Positions 8,206-17,190 of a stretch of 64,000 nucleotides of DNA are shown piece after piece (position 1 is the stretch's first letter; the number at the start of each line of letters is the position of its first letter). The position numbers and the translations under genes are program-made. Below the pieces are notes generated by a model that was given only the letters and a program-made list of their open reading frames with translations, had not been told where the DNA came from and searched no databases. Where the stretch lies: positions 263,840 through 327,839 of the forward strand of contig JAUWZX010000001.1 in NCBI GenBank assembly GCA_030615175.1. Reading direction: 5' to 3'. The DNA is from Candidatus Parvarchaeota archaeon (GTDB lineage Archaea; Nanobdellota; Nanobdellia; WJKC01).

Positions 8206-10393
8206 AAAAAAAAAAAAATTAATACTGGTTATTTTTTTATGCATTAATTGTGCTTTATCACAGTCATTAGATGAAGGGTCTTCCACTGCTACAGTCACTG
8301 TTAATGAAATGTACAGCGTTCTAAGCGTAAGCCCTGTAATAATAGATGACATGGTTTACCCTGGTCATGATTATGCAACCAATATAAGTGTTTCTGCAAG
8401 GACTGGTAATAAAAGGATGAATGCAACTTGTTCAATAACAGGGGACTTGGCTGAGATAACTAGTCTTGAATGGAGGGGTTATGATTTTTCGCCAGTAAAG
8501 ACGAAGACTAATACAATTAGCCTTGAGGCACCGACTACTGAGGGTTATTATGCGAGTATTATAACTATTAATGTAAGTAATGCAAATAAAGGATGTTGCA
8601 ATGGACAGAATGAACAGGAAATTAATGTAACCTTTAACCTTAATGTTACGAGTCACTCATCACAATTGAATCTCACTATTTTTGAATGCGGGACTAGTGA
8701 TGCAATTGCAGACGCTAATGTTACTTTTAATGGAGTTACTTACGAGACTGATTCTAATGGCAATTTTAAGAGCCCGTGGGTTGCGCTTGGCGCTTATGCT
8801 GTTAATGTAAGCAAGTATCGTTATGAGGATAATAGTTCCACTTTTACTCTAAGTTATGGTATGAATAATGAAACAATATGCCTTGTAGCCCAGCCTTATG
8901 GCAACCTCACTGTTTCTCCCACGAGTATTAGTTCAACAATTGATGCTGGCGAGAGCGAGAACCACATATTGACTCTTTCAAACACTGAGGATAGCAATGA
9001 TGTTGATAACATTACTTTGACAGCAAGTGTTAACTGGATTCATCTTGGGGAAACAAGTATTAGTTCAATAAGTGCTAATGATTACACTCAAGTAGGGCTT
9101 ACTATTGGACCAATCAGCACTGCTGGGACTTATAATGGTGAAGTGCAGGTAAACTCGTCAAATGGCGGGAATGTTTCAGTGTCACTGGCAGTTACTGTTG
9201 AATCTGTAAGTGCTGGACCCAGTCCAGCATGGATTGTAGATACAAGAGTCTTTGAAGAAGTTGAGGAGGAAGAAGTTGAAGAAGTTGAGGAAGAGGAAGT
9301 GATAACTCCTAGTATTGCTGAACTCATAAAAAAGTCTTCATTTAGCGTTGATATTCCGCATATTATTGAGCTTGCAGAGGGCTCGGCAGTGACTATTCAT
9401 GTAGGCGTTAATAATATTGGGCAAGTGGATTTGGAGAATGTCTGGATTAGGACTTATGAATTGCCTGATTGTATTAGCATGATTATAACGCCAAAATTGT
9501 ATAATTATATTCCTGTGGGCGTGGAGAGGTTGTTCATTATTGAAATGCTCGCGAATGAGAATTGCGCTGTCAATATCCTGAATTTCACTATTGTTTCTGA
9601 TTACTTAAGCACTATTAACTTGGTTGAAGTCAGGATTATTCCTAAAGTTACGGTTAGTGTCAGGAAAAGGCTTTTGGATGAGCTTTTGAGGATTGTGGAA
9701 ATAACTAATAATTTGCATGAGGGCATCCTTAAGATAATGGAGAGTGGTTTAAGCGCTGAGGAAGCTGATGAACTACTTACTGAAGTGGAGGATAAAATAA
9801 ATGTAGTGCAGCAGTTAATTGATAATAAGGATTATTCTGTAGCAATTGATACCATATCTGAATTAAAGAATGGTGTTAAGGAAGTGAATTCTGAAATCAC
9901 GCTTGTTTACGAGCGCGAGAGGATTAAGTACATGTCCATTCTCTGGTTTAATAGCGTAGCCACTATTTTCATGCTTATTTTCACGTTTGCAGCAGTAGTA
10001 GTTGTGTTAATGAGGCGCGGGCAGGAGGTTTCGAGGAGGTTAATAAGAAGAGCGATGAGAAGAGCGGAAAGAGGAGTTAGGAAGCCGGAGCACGCGGAGG
10101 TTCTGCATGATAAACCTGCAATAGAAGTAAGGCCTAGGAGAAGAGTTAAGTCAGGCAGTGTTTTACATGTAATTAGGGGGGTTAGTGTTGGGGAGAGGGT
10201 CCTTTTAGTTGAAGTGAAATCCAGTTATCTTAAGAAAACGTCTAAGGGATTTATATTAAATTTAACAGATAAGACTGGAAGCATTCATGGTTTATTTAAG
10301 GAGAAGGTTGAGGGAAGCGTCTTAGTGGAGGGTAAAGTGGGTGTTGACGAGAAAGGACGCAAATATATTAGTATTAAGAGGATTAGAAAATAA
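8202..10393 (+). CDS. Large membrane-anchored surface protein with predicted cytoplasmic OB-fold; N-terminus out of frame at poly-A tract
   Basis: Tracked ORF from 8309; the in-frame upstream sequence LILVIFLCINCALSQSLDEGSSTATVTVNE looks like a signal peptide. ATG at 8202 is followed by 14 A, one nt short of frame. TM near YMSILWFNSVATIFMLIFTFAAVVVVLM; C-terminal OB-like SVGERVLLVEVKSSY..LNLTDKTGSIHGLFKE. Confidence 0.65.
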
Positions 10394-10425
10394 TTATAAA
10401 TAGGTAGTGATTAATAATTTAATGA

Positions 10426-10779
10426 ATGGTTGATATTTTACAACCCAAGGAGAAGGGCAGTTTTCACTTTAAGATTGGCAGGGTCAATAAGAAGTTAAAG
10501 GATTGGCTGAAAAGAGTTAAGACAAAAACAGAGAGGACTGAGGGTTTATTAAGTGAGAAGGAGTTAATTGAGGAAAAGTTGGATAAGAGTATTAAAGACC
10601 TTAAACAAGAAGAGGTTACTTTATTAGAAATGTTAAAAGAGGTTCAGGATGAAATAGACCAAGTTTCTAAAGAGAAGAAATTAGTTTTTGGTGATATTAA
10701 GAAGTTACGCTTAAGGAAGGAGAAGTTATTGAAGGATATAGAGTTTGTAAGGAATGCATTGAACAGGGAGTTAAAGTAG
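10426..10779 (+). CDS. Coiled-coil protein, unknown function
   Basis: 117 aa, Lys/Glu heptad-like composition, start shortly after the OB-fold gene. Confidence 0.65.
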   Translation: MVDILQPKEKGSFHFKIGRVNKKLKDWLKRVKTKTERTEGLLSEKELIEEKLDKSIKDLKQEEVTLLEMLKEVQDEIDQVSKEKKLVFGDIKKLRLRKEKLLKDIEFVRNALNRELK

Positions 10780-10849
10780 TATAATCCTTTTTTTCAGAGT
10801 ATAGTGAAATATATTAAGATTAATATATTAAAAGGATTTATCAATTAAT

Positions 10850-12319
10850 GTGAAAATCATTTATTTATTAATCCTTATCTTATTGGCTGGGATGGTATTC
10901 TTAAGCCCTGGCATTACTGGTTTTATGGTTGCTAATGCTTCACCAGTTCGCGCTAATCTACGCTTTAAGAACAGCGCTGGAATGGAGTTGCCTGCAGAGA
11001 AGAAGATATACAAGCAGGGCTTGTTAGTTAATAAGTCAAGTAATGGGACAATCATGTCAGGCAGGTACGAAGTTGACGTGAACTTTCAGGATAGCGTTGT
11101 CAAGAAGATTAAATTCAAGAACATTAAATTAGACAGGGATGAGTTATTATTCAGTATTGACGAGCTAGAGAACCATGATTATGCCCAGATTTACAATATT
11201 GACCCCAAGGACCTTGATTTTGATTTAGCAGAAGTAACTGTTAATGCAAAGGGCAGGATGCTGTACAAGTGCGTTGATTACGTTGACGGCGCGTGCTTAA
11301 GCGACTGGCTGTTCATCATGGATTTAACTCCTGGCATGGATTACACTTTTACCTTAATACCTGAGGACCCTACTTATGTTGAATTGCAAACGCCTGTTTC
11401 ATGCACTAAGTATTCTGGCGGCAAGGACGCGGCTTGCGCTGACGTGGCAAACATGCAGACTGCTGACTCAAATTATGAAGAGGCAAGCACGGCTAGCGGC
11501 ACTGTTGCGTGGATTCTAAGTAATCATACTAATTCCGATTTAATACCTGCTGCCGCGACTAGTATTAATTGCTCTTACATATGCGTTATCTGGTGGAAGG
11601 AAACTACAACCATTGATACTAACTGCCAGGTGGATTTCAGCGTTGATATGGGAGCTAATTTTGATACTGTCTGGAGCAGCGCTGACTGTTCAGGTCTTGG
11701 TACAAGCGACCCAGGGGATACTGTGCCTGATAACTGCGTTGGGGGCTGGATAAATGTTACTACTTATGTTGATACTATTGCAAAGGCTGAAAAGGTTGCA
11801 GTAAAGATGTCTGGCACAAAATCAGGAGCTGCCGGTGGAAGCAAGGATGTACGTGTTGATTACGTTGTGTTTAACGTGAGTTTTGAATCAGCAGCAGTGA
11901 CTGTTGACATTTCATTAACTAATACTCCGATTCTTTTCTGCCCAACTGGTATTGGGAATGTTCAGGCAGATGACGGCGGCGCAACTTATGACTGTAGTGG
12001 AGGGACTTCAAGCGAGCCTGACGGTTATCCTCTGGTTGTTTCAGTTGAGTCTGGAACAACAGTTAATGTTGACCTTTGGATTAAGGGGTCTGGTGATTTA
12101 GTGAATAATTCTGATTCAGTACTTCTTGCAAACCTGACATTTGATAATAGTACTAGCGGGACGCCAACGAATACAACAACAGATTATCAGATAGTGTATA
12201 AGAATTCAGGGCACCCGTCAACTAACAATATTTACTGGTGGATGTTCATTCCAGGCGGCGCGAAAGCCCTTACTTACGAGAATACCATAACTATAAAGGC
12301 AAATGAGACTTCAGCATAA
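10850..12319 (+). CDS. Secreted protein, unknown function
   Basis: GTG start, signal sequence MKIIYLLILILLAGMVFLSPGITGFMVANA, long Thr/Ser/Asn-rich extracellular region. Confidence 0.75.
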   Translation: MKIIYLLILILLAGMVFLSPGITGFMVANASPVRANLRFKNSAGMELPAEKKIYKQGLLVNKSSNGTIMSGRYEVDVNFQDSVVKKIKFKNIKLDRDELLFSIDELENHDYAQIYNIDPKDLDFDLAEVTVNAKGRMLYKCVDYVDGACLSDWLFIMDLTPGMDYTFTLIPEDPTYVELQTPVSCTKYSGGKDAACADVANMQTADSNYEEASTASGTVAWILSNHTNSDLIPAAATSINCSYICVIWWKETTTIDTNCQVDFSVDMGANFDTVWSSADCSGLGTSDPGDTVPDNCVGGWINVTTYVDTIAKAEKVAVKMSGTKSGAAGGSKDVRVDYVVFNVSFESAAVTVDISLTNTPILFCPTGIGNVQADDGGATYDCSGGTSSEPDGYPLVVSVESGTTVNVDLWIKGSGDLVNNSDSVLLANLTFDNSTSGTPTNTTTDYQIVYKNSGHPSTNNIYWWMFIPGGAKALTYENTITIKANETSA

Positions 12320-12330
12320 TAGAAAATGAA

Positions 12331-12437
12331 TGGGACGGGTGAGATTTGAACTCACGACTTCATGGTCTTCAGCTTTGCAGGAATAATAACGCACTGTTAA
12401 TATCCTCATGCACTCTCCCATGCTGAGTTACCGTCCC
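12331..12437 (-). tRNA. tRNA-Phe (GAA) with 33-nt intron in anticodon stem (30/31; intron 12374..12406)
   Basis: GGGACGG TA ACTC AGCATGGGA GAGT G CATG[33-nt intron]G CTGAAGA CCATG AAGTC GTGAG TTCAAAT CTCAC CCGTCCC A; all helices pair after removal. Confidence 0.88.
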
Positions 12438-13009
12438 AATATTTTTTCTCCATAAAGAGAAAGTTTAAATGCTTTTTTATTTGTTCCTTTATACTTTCTT
12501 AAGTGTGTATTGAATCCTTTATCCTTTAAAATTTTAACCATTTAGTCTATTATCTAAAATTCTTTTCTTTTAGGTGCGAGTTCTTTCAGTATGCATGACC
12601 GCGAAACTTGTGTTTCATTGTTTCTGGTAATATTCAAGAACCATTCGGTACCAGTAAAAATTCCATTGTAACTCATTTTTATTCCATTACTTTAAAATTT
12701 CATACTTTCTTAAAAAAGGTAAAGTGAGTGAAAAAAGGCATGGACACAAAAAATCAAAGTAAACGCTGCGTACTTGGGTTTTAAGAGCAGTATCTTATTC
12801 ACGATTTCAGGTTTTTAAGTATTTTCCTTTTTGCGCCAGGAGTCACTTACCAAACTTAGGAATTGTTCCGTTGTAGGGTTCACTGATTAATTCCGTTAAT
12901 CTTTCATTGCGCGCGGTTTGGAACTCTAATGAAAGTAGTAATTTACTCTTAATTATTAGTTTTCCGTTCTCGCAAATCTTATATAGAACTTGCTGTTTAA
13001 TTTATATTA

Positions 13010-13522
13010 ATGTTTAAGCGGTTGTTTGGGATTCATAAAATAGAGAAAAAAATTGATGGTTTTACAGATTCTTTAGTAAGGTCCTGGGGGTGGATTAAGC
13101 ACTTGAATAATATAACAGAACTCTATGAGGAGCGTATTAAGAGGTTAGAACAAAGCAATATTCAGTTGATAGAACTTACTAGTCAATTAATCGGCAGCAT
13201 GGAAGAAGAGGAATATGAAGAAGTGGAAGAGCAAAAACAGCAACTTGTTTCTTCAAGGATTGAGTTGCCTAATAAGGATATTGCTTTAATGCAAATCCTT
13301 TACCAGTACGCTGCTTTTGACAGGAATAATGCTGTATCAACTCAAGAAGTATATAATAATTTAACATATAAGATTACTGAGAGGGGTTTAAGAAAGAAGT
13401 TAATGAGTTTGATACAGTCTGGTTTGATTAATAGTATTAAGAAAGGGAACACGAGACATTGGTTTATTAATACAGGCAGTTTGGCAAAAATTAAGAAAGC
13501 GATTAAGGAAAAAGAGGAATAA
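13010..13522 (+). CDS. Winged-helix DNA-binding protein with N-terminal coiled coil
   Basis: C-terminal YNNLTYKITERGLRKKLMSLIQSGLINSIKKGNTRHWFI looks like wHTH. Confidence 0.65.
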   Translation: MFKRLFGIHKIEKKIDGFTDSLVRSWGWIKHLNNITELYEERIKRLEQSNIQLIELTSQLIGSMEEEEYEEVEEQKQQLVSSRIELPNKDIALMQILYQYAAFDRNNAVSTQEVYNNLTYKITERGLRKKLMSLIQSGLINSIKKGNTRHWFINTGSLAKIKKAIKEKEE

Positions 13523-13730
13523 GTTCCGTTAGGGGTGTTCCTGTTCTTGAGAACTTCTGTATTAGTTCCGTTTGATTCCTTAAGGTTCCTCTTCGTGTGA
13601 GACCTCCTTCCCGGCACCCAAGACGAAGAAAGCCGGAGTTAATCAGTATCATGCAGGTTCTTTAATAAGCCGGTTATTTTATTAATATCAAAAGGATTTA
13701 AAAGTGATTAATTATTAAGAATTATTGATA

Positions 13731-13801
13731 GCCCCGTAGTCTAGCGGCCAAGGATAACTGGCTCTGGACCAGTAGACCCAGGTTCGAATCCTGGCGGGGC
13801 T
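13731..13801 (+). tRNA. tRNA-Gln (CTG)
   Basis: GCCCCGT...ACTGG-CTCTGGA-CCAGT...CCAGG-TTCGAAT-CCTGG-CGGGGC. Confidence 0.93.
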
Positions 13802-13854
13802 ATTCCATTAATTATTTAAATAGTTAAAGGATTCTAAAAGTTAAGGTGAAATAA

Positions 13855-14307
13855 ATGCCGGTAATAAATGTGCAATTAAAAGGGATTAACATTAATAGGG
13901 AAGACTTTATAGGTAAGATGCAACTGAAGAACATTCATAACAATGTTTTGGTAAAAGATGTAAGAGAACAGAAAGTTAATATGGGTAATATCAAGAAAGC
14001 TCTTGTGTTTACATTTAACTTTAAGAGCGAGTACTTGTTGGATAAGCCCAAGGATAAGAAGTTCGGAACTTTAGAATTAATTGGAGATGTAGTCTACGTT
14101 ACTGAAGAAAAATTGATGAATTCCATTATTAAACAATGGAAGAAGGACAAGAAGATTAAGGAATCAGTGTTAGTGGAAGTATTGCAAGCAGCCTTTGATA
14201 TGGCAAAAGTGGAAGCAATATACTTGTCCAGGAAAGTAATGTTGCCAAGCCCAATAGAATTACCTAAGGTTAGGCCTCCAAGTCAAAATCAAGGATACAT
14301 TGGTTAA
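13855..14307 (+). CDS. Conserved-looking hypothetical protein
   Basis: 150 aa, no family recognised; start/stop overlap with next gene. Confidence 0.6.
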   Translation: MPVINVQLKGININREDFIGKMQLKNIHNNVLVKDVREQKVNMGNIKKALVFTFNFKSEYLLDKPKDKKFGTLELIGDVVYVTEEKLMNSIIKQWKKDKKIKESVLVEVLQAAFDMAKVEAIYLSRKVMLPSPIELPKVRPPSQNQGYIG

Positions 14308-14723
14308 TGTCATTTAAGTTTTTCTTTGTGGTCTTTGTACTTTTAGTAGCAGTAGTAGTTAGTTCCGTTTTAATCGGAACTTTAGTTCTGAAAGAAACAA
14401 CAGTTGTTTACGTTCCTTCGGAACAATTAATTATTAACTTCTTTTTATGGGCTGATGGTTCTTGGAATTTAAAAATTAAGAATGACCATTCGCAGAACAT
14501 TACTTTAAACAGTCTTTTTATAAGCATAAGTGATGTTGTGGTTAATTCCTCACTTTCCGATATTATGCCTGTACAGGGATTAAAGACTCTTAAATCAAAT
14601 TATATAACGAGGACCGCGTCAGGAGTTGCTAATCTTGATTATTATGGGTTTATTCGCCTTGTTTATACTCTTGATAATAAGGTAAGGATATTAACCAAGG
14701 AGGTTACCGGCTTTTACAAGTAG
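14307..14723 (+). CDS. Small membrane/secreted protein with N-terminal TM
   Basis: FKFFFVVFVLLVAVVVSSVLIGTLVL hydrophobic start. Confidence 0.6.
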   Translation: MSFKFFFVVFVLLVAVVVSSVLIGTLVLKETTVVYVPSEQLIINFFLWADGSWNLKIKNDHSQNITLNSLFISISDVVVNSSLSDIMPVQGLKTLKSNYITRTASGVANLDYYGFIRLVYTLDNKVRILTKEVTGFYK

Positions 14724-14944
14724 GCTTAAACTCTCACTTTTACTTAAAAACCCCTTTTTCTTTAATGAATTATCTATCCTTTTTATGTTCTAATAGATTG
14801 TTTGTGCTTAGCCAGCTCTCACTTTTATAATGATTCCATAGGGGGCTGCATTTAACTCACTTTTGACGAAAAAACACACGCGTCCTTTACAGTACAGTCA
14901 TCAATTCCGAAACATATCTTGTAATCTATATTTAGTAGTGCTTG

Positions 14945-14998
14945 TGTTGGATGTGTTGGAACAGGTGTTGGAACAAGTGTTGGATGTGTTGGAACACA
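14945..14998 (+). promoter_or_regulatory. Array of five TGTTGG boxes (14945, 14954, 14966, 14978, 14987)
   Basis: Spacing 9/12/12/9; array ends just before AT-rich TATA-like tttaataaac and the ATG at 15032. Confidence 0.55.
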
Positions 14999-15031
14999 AC
15001 TTTAATAAACTTAAAATACTTTAATTATACT

Positions 15032-15592
15032 ATGGGGTTCTTTGACAGATTTAAAAAGAAAAAGAAAAAAAAAGGAAGAAAAAGTAAAAGAAGTGTTGGA
15101 ACACAAAAAACAATTCAAAAAAAGAGGGAAAAAATTGTTGAACCAAGTAGCGTCTTGCTAAAAGAGTGGACTCAGATAATTAAAAAAGTTGAAAACCACC
15201 CTTTATCCCAGGCAAGATTGATAAACACAAAAATTCTGGAGCAGTTAACAGAGATTTTGACAAGCATGGACCAAAAACTTGAAAGTTTAAAGAAATTAGA
15301 TGAAATAATTAGCCTGCTTAGCAGGGAAAGGGAGGAATTAGAGCAGGCTGGGATGCCTACAGAATCACTGGATGCTGCTATTGCAAAGCTTAAAGGCTTA
15401 AGCACCAAAGACAAAGAAGCGGTTGATGTGTTAAAAAAACACAAGTCAATTACAACTGAACAGTTTGCAAAGAAGGTTGGATTAAGCAGGTCAACTGCAT
15501 CAAGCAGATTAAACAAACTGCACAGCCTTGGGCTGCTTAAAAAAATGACAAAAGAGAGGAGAATAATATTTAAAATGGATAAAAACTTTTAA
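15032..15592 (+). CDS. Winged-helix regulator with Lys-rich N-terminus and coiled coil
   Basis: Tracked ORF opens at 14942 inside the repeat array; more likely ATG at 15032 (MGFFDRFKKKKKKK). C-terminal VLKKHKSITTEQFAKKVGLSRSTASSRLNKLHSLGLLKK is HTH. Confidence 0.75.
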   Translation: MGFFDRFKKKKKKKGRKSKRSVGTQKTIQKKREKIVEPSSVLLKEWTQIIKKVENHPLSQARLINTKILEQLTEILTSMDQKLESLKKLDEIISLLSREREELEQAGMPTESLDAAIAKLKGLSTKDKEAVDVLKKHKSITTEQFAKKVGLSRSTASSRLNKLHSLGLLKKMTKERRIIFKMDKNF

Positions 15593-15634
15593 GCAAAGAT
15601 TAAATCATTTATAACAATATCTTTTAAGCAAAGA
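15586..15634 (+). repeat. Direct repeat CTTTTAAGCAAAGA (15586-15599 and 15621-15634)
   Basis: Two identical 14-nt copies 35 nt apart, first overlaps the wHTH stop. Confidence 0.7.
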
Positions 15635-16000
15635 CAGTATTTTTATGTTCAAAAACACGCCCTAAAAGGGCATAATTAACACAAAAAGTTAGGTTATTTG
15701 TGAACACAAAATCAGACATTTTTGTATACGTATTCCTTTGCTATACTTTTTGTATAATAGGGATTTGTATTATTTTGTCCAACAAAAGCAGTCATTTGGA
15801 ATATATTACTTGAAGTGTAATAACTCCACCTTGTGTAAGGTAAGCTTGCTTATGCGTGTCAAACATGTAAAAACATATGTTTTAAGCCGTTTTTCCGGAG
15901 TGTTCCTTTTTTTCGGAAAAATGTGTTCAAATTGCCTAAATTTCAGGGTCAATAAAATCGATAAAATTTTATGGACAAAACCATACATATTGCAAACTGC

Positions 16001-16375
16001 TTAGACTTCAATTATTTCGTCAAGCATTTTTAGCATTATTTGCTTTTCGTGTTTGCTTATTAACTGTTTTTCTATTGCTTTGGCAAATAGCGTTGGCATG
16101 AATTCGTACTTGTGCAGTTTGGTGCCAATATCTGTTCTTTTAATCAGCCCTAAGCGCTGCCATTGCTTGATTATCTCATATGAGCGGCTGCTCTTTAATG
16201 GCAGGTCCGTTGTTGCGAATTTCTTATTAAATACTCTAATGATGAAGTTCATGTGCTTGCTTAATTCTTTATACTCATTGCACAGCCATTTAGTGATTAG
16301 TAATTGGTATATCAGTTTTTCGTTGCTTTTCTCAAAATCCTTTTTAATTACTCTTTCTTCCTTGCTTAATTCCAT
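16001..16375 (-). CDS. Winged-helix-like small protein
   Basis: 124 aa, RSYEIIKQWQRLGLIKRTDIGTKLHKYEF wHTH-like. Confidence 0.6.
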   Translation of the reverse strand: MELSKEERVIKKDFEKSNEKLIYQLLITKWLCNEYKELSKHMNFIIRVFNKKFATTDLPLKSSRSYEIIKQWQRLGLIKRTDIGTKLHKYEFMPTLFAKAIEKQLISKHEKQIMLKMLDEIIEV

Positions 16376-16430
16376 ATTAATATTATTACTATAAACTTTT
16401 TTAAGTATTTACTTATTCTAATAATCATTA

Positions 16431-16715
16431 ATGGCTGAGGTTCCTGAAATCGTTTCTGAAGGTGATGAGGGTGGGGATGTTGTTTTCACTCCTTCTGATT
16501 ACGGCGGGTCCGAGACTTTAGAGCATGCTGATAAAGTAAATGCCCCTGTTCCTGATGAGAATAAGCCTGCTGAAGAGCCCGGGTCATGGCTTGAGAATAA
16601 GAAAACAGCTTTAATAATTGGTGTTATTGGTTTTATAGTAGTAATTATTGTATTTGTATTCTTATTCGGCACTATTGACTGGGATTTAATAATGAATCCT
16701 CCAATGAATTCTTAA
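16431..16715 (+). CDS. Small single-TM protein, acidic N-terminus
   Basis: 94 aa; TALIIGVIGFIVVIIVFVFLFG TM. Confidence 0.65.
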   Translation: MAEVPEIVSEGDEGGDVVFTPSDYGGSETLEHADKVNAPVPDENKPAEEPGSWLENKKTALIIGVIGFIVVIIVFVFLFGTIDWDLIMNPPMNS

Positions 16716-16768
16716 AGAATTTCATGCAGGGGACGAGCCCAATACAAAGTGTTAATTGAGTGATCTAG

Positions 16769-17155
16769 TCACTTTATTTCTTTTAGCACTTCATTAATAT
16801 CTTTTTTTCGTTTAATTGATGGATGGAAATAAAACATGCATTTAGTGTTATGTTCCCCAATTGCATAAATTAATGGTCTTTGAAACAAGATATTAGATAA
16901 AATTGCAGCCCCTAACTCCGCGTGCAATCCCTTACCATAATCATTACCAATTATTATGAATACATCGCAGTCCTTAAGTCCATTAATATCCTCACTAGCA
17001 TATTGCTTTGCAAGTTCTTGATTCTCTTTATACGGCTTTATAGCTTTATGTAAAGTCCAATCAACAGTAATTTCATGACCCTTACTTTTTAACAAGTCAT
17101 ATAACTTTCTAACTTCCTGCTTGCTCTCAAACTTAGCTGCAACATAGAACTTCAT
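16769..17155 (-). CDS. Nucleoside 2-deoxyribosyltransferase-like protein
   Basis: MKFYVAAKFESK..., DINGLKDCDVFIII, GLHAELGAAI. Confidence 0.75.
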   Translation of the reverse strand: MKFYVAAKFESKQEVRKLYDLLKSKGHEITVDWTLHKAIKPYKENQELAKQYASEDINGLKDCDVFIIIGNDYGKGLHAELGAAILSNILFQRPLIYAIGEHNTKCMFYFHPSIKRKKDINEVLKEIK

Positions 17156-17190
17156 GATAAGAATACAAGAATCAACTAATATAAAAAATG

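Noticed and set aside
9239-9302. Repetitive GAAGTTGAGGAAGAA tract
   Set aside because: Encodes an acidic linker within the membrane protein; a low-complexity coding repeat rather than a separate element.
15738-16004. 88-aa and 60-aa ORFs on both strands of the palindrome-rich gap
   Set aside because: Mirror-image ORFs in an AT-rich spacer with poor coding character.
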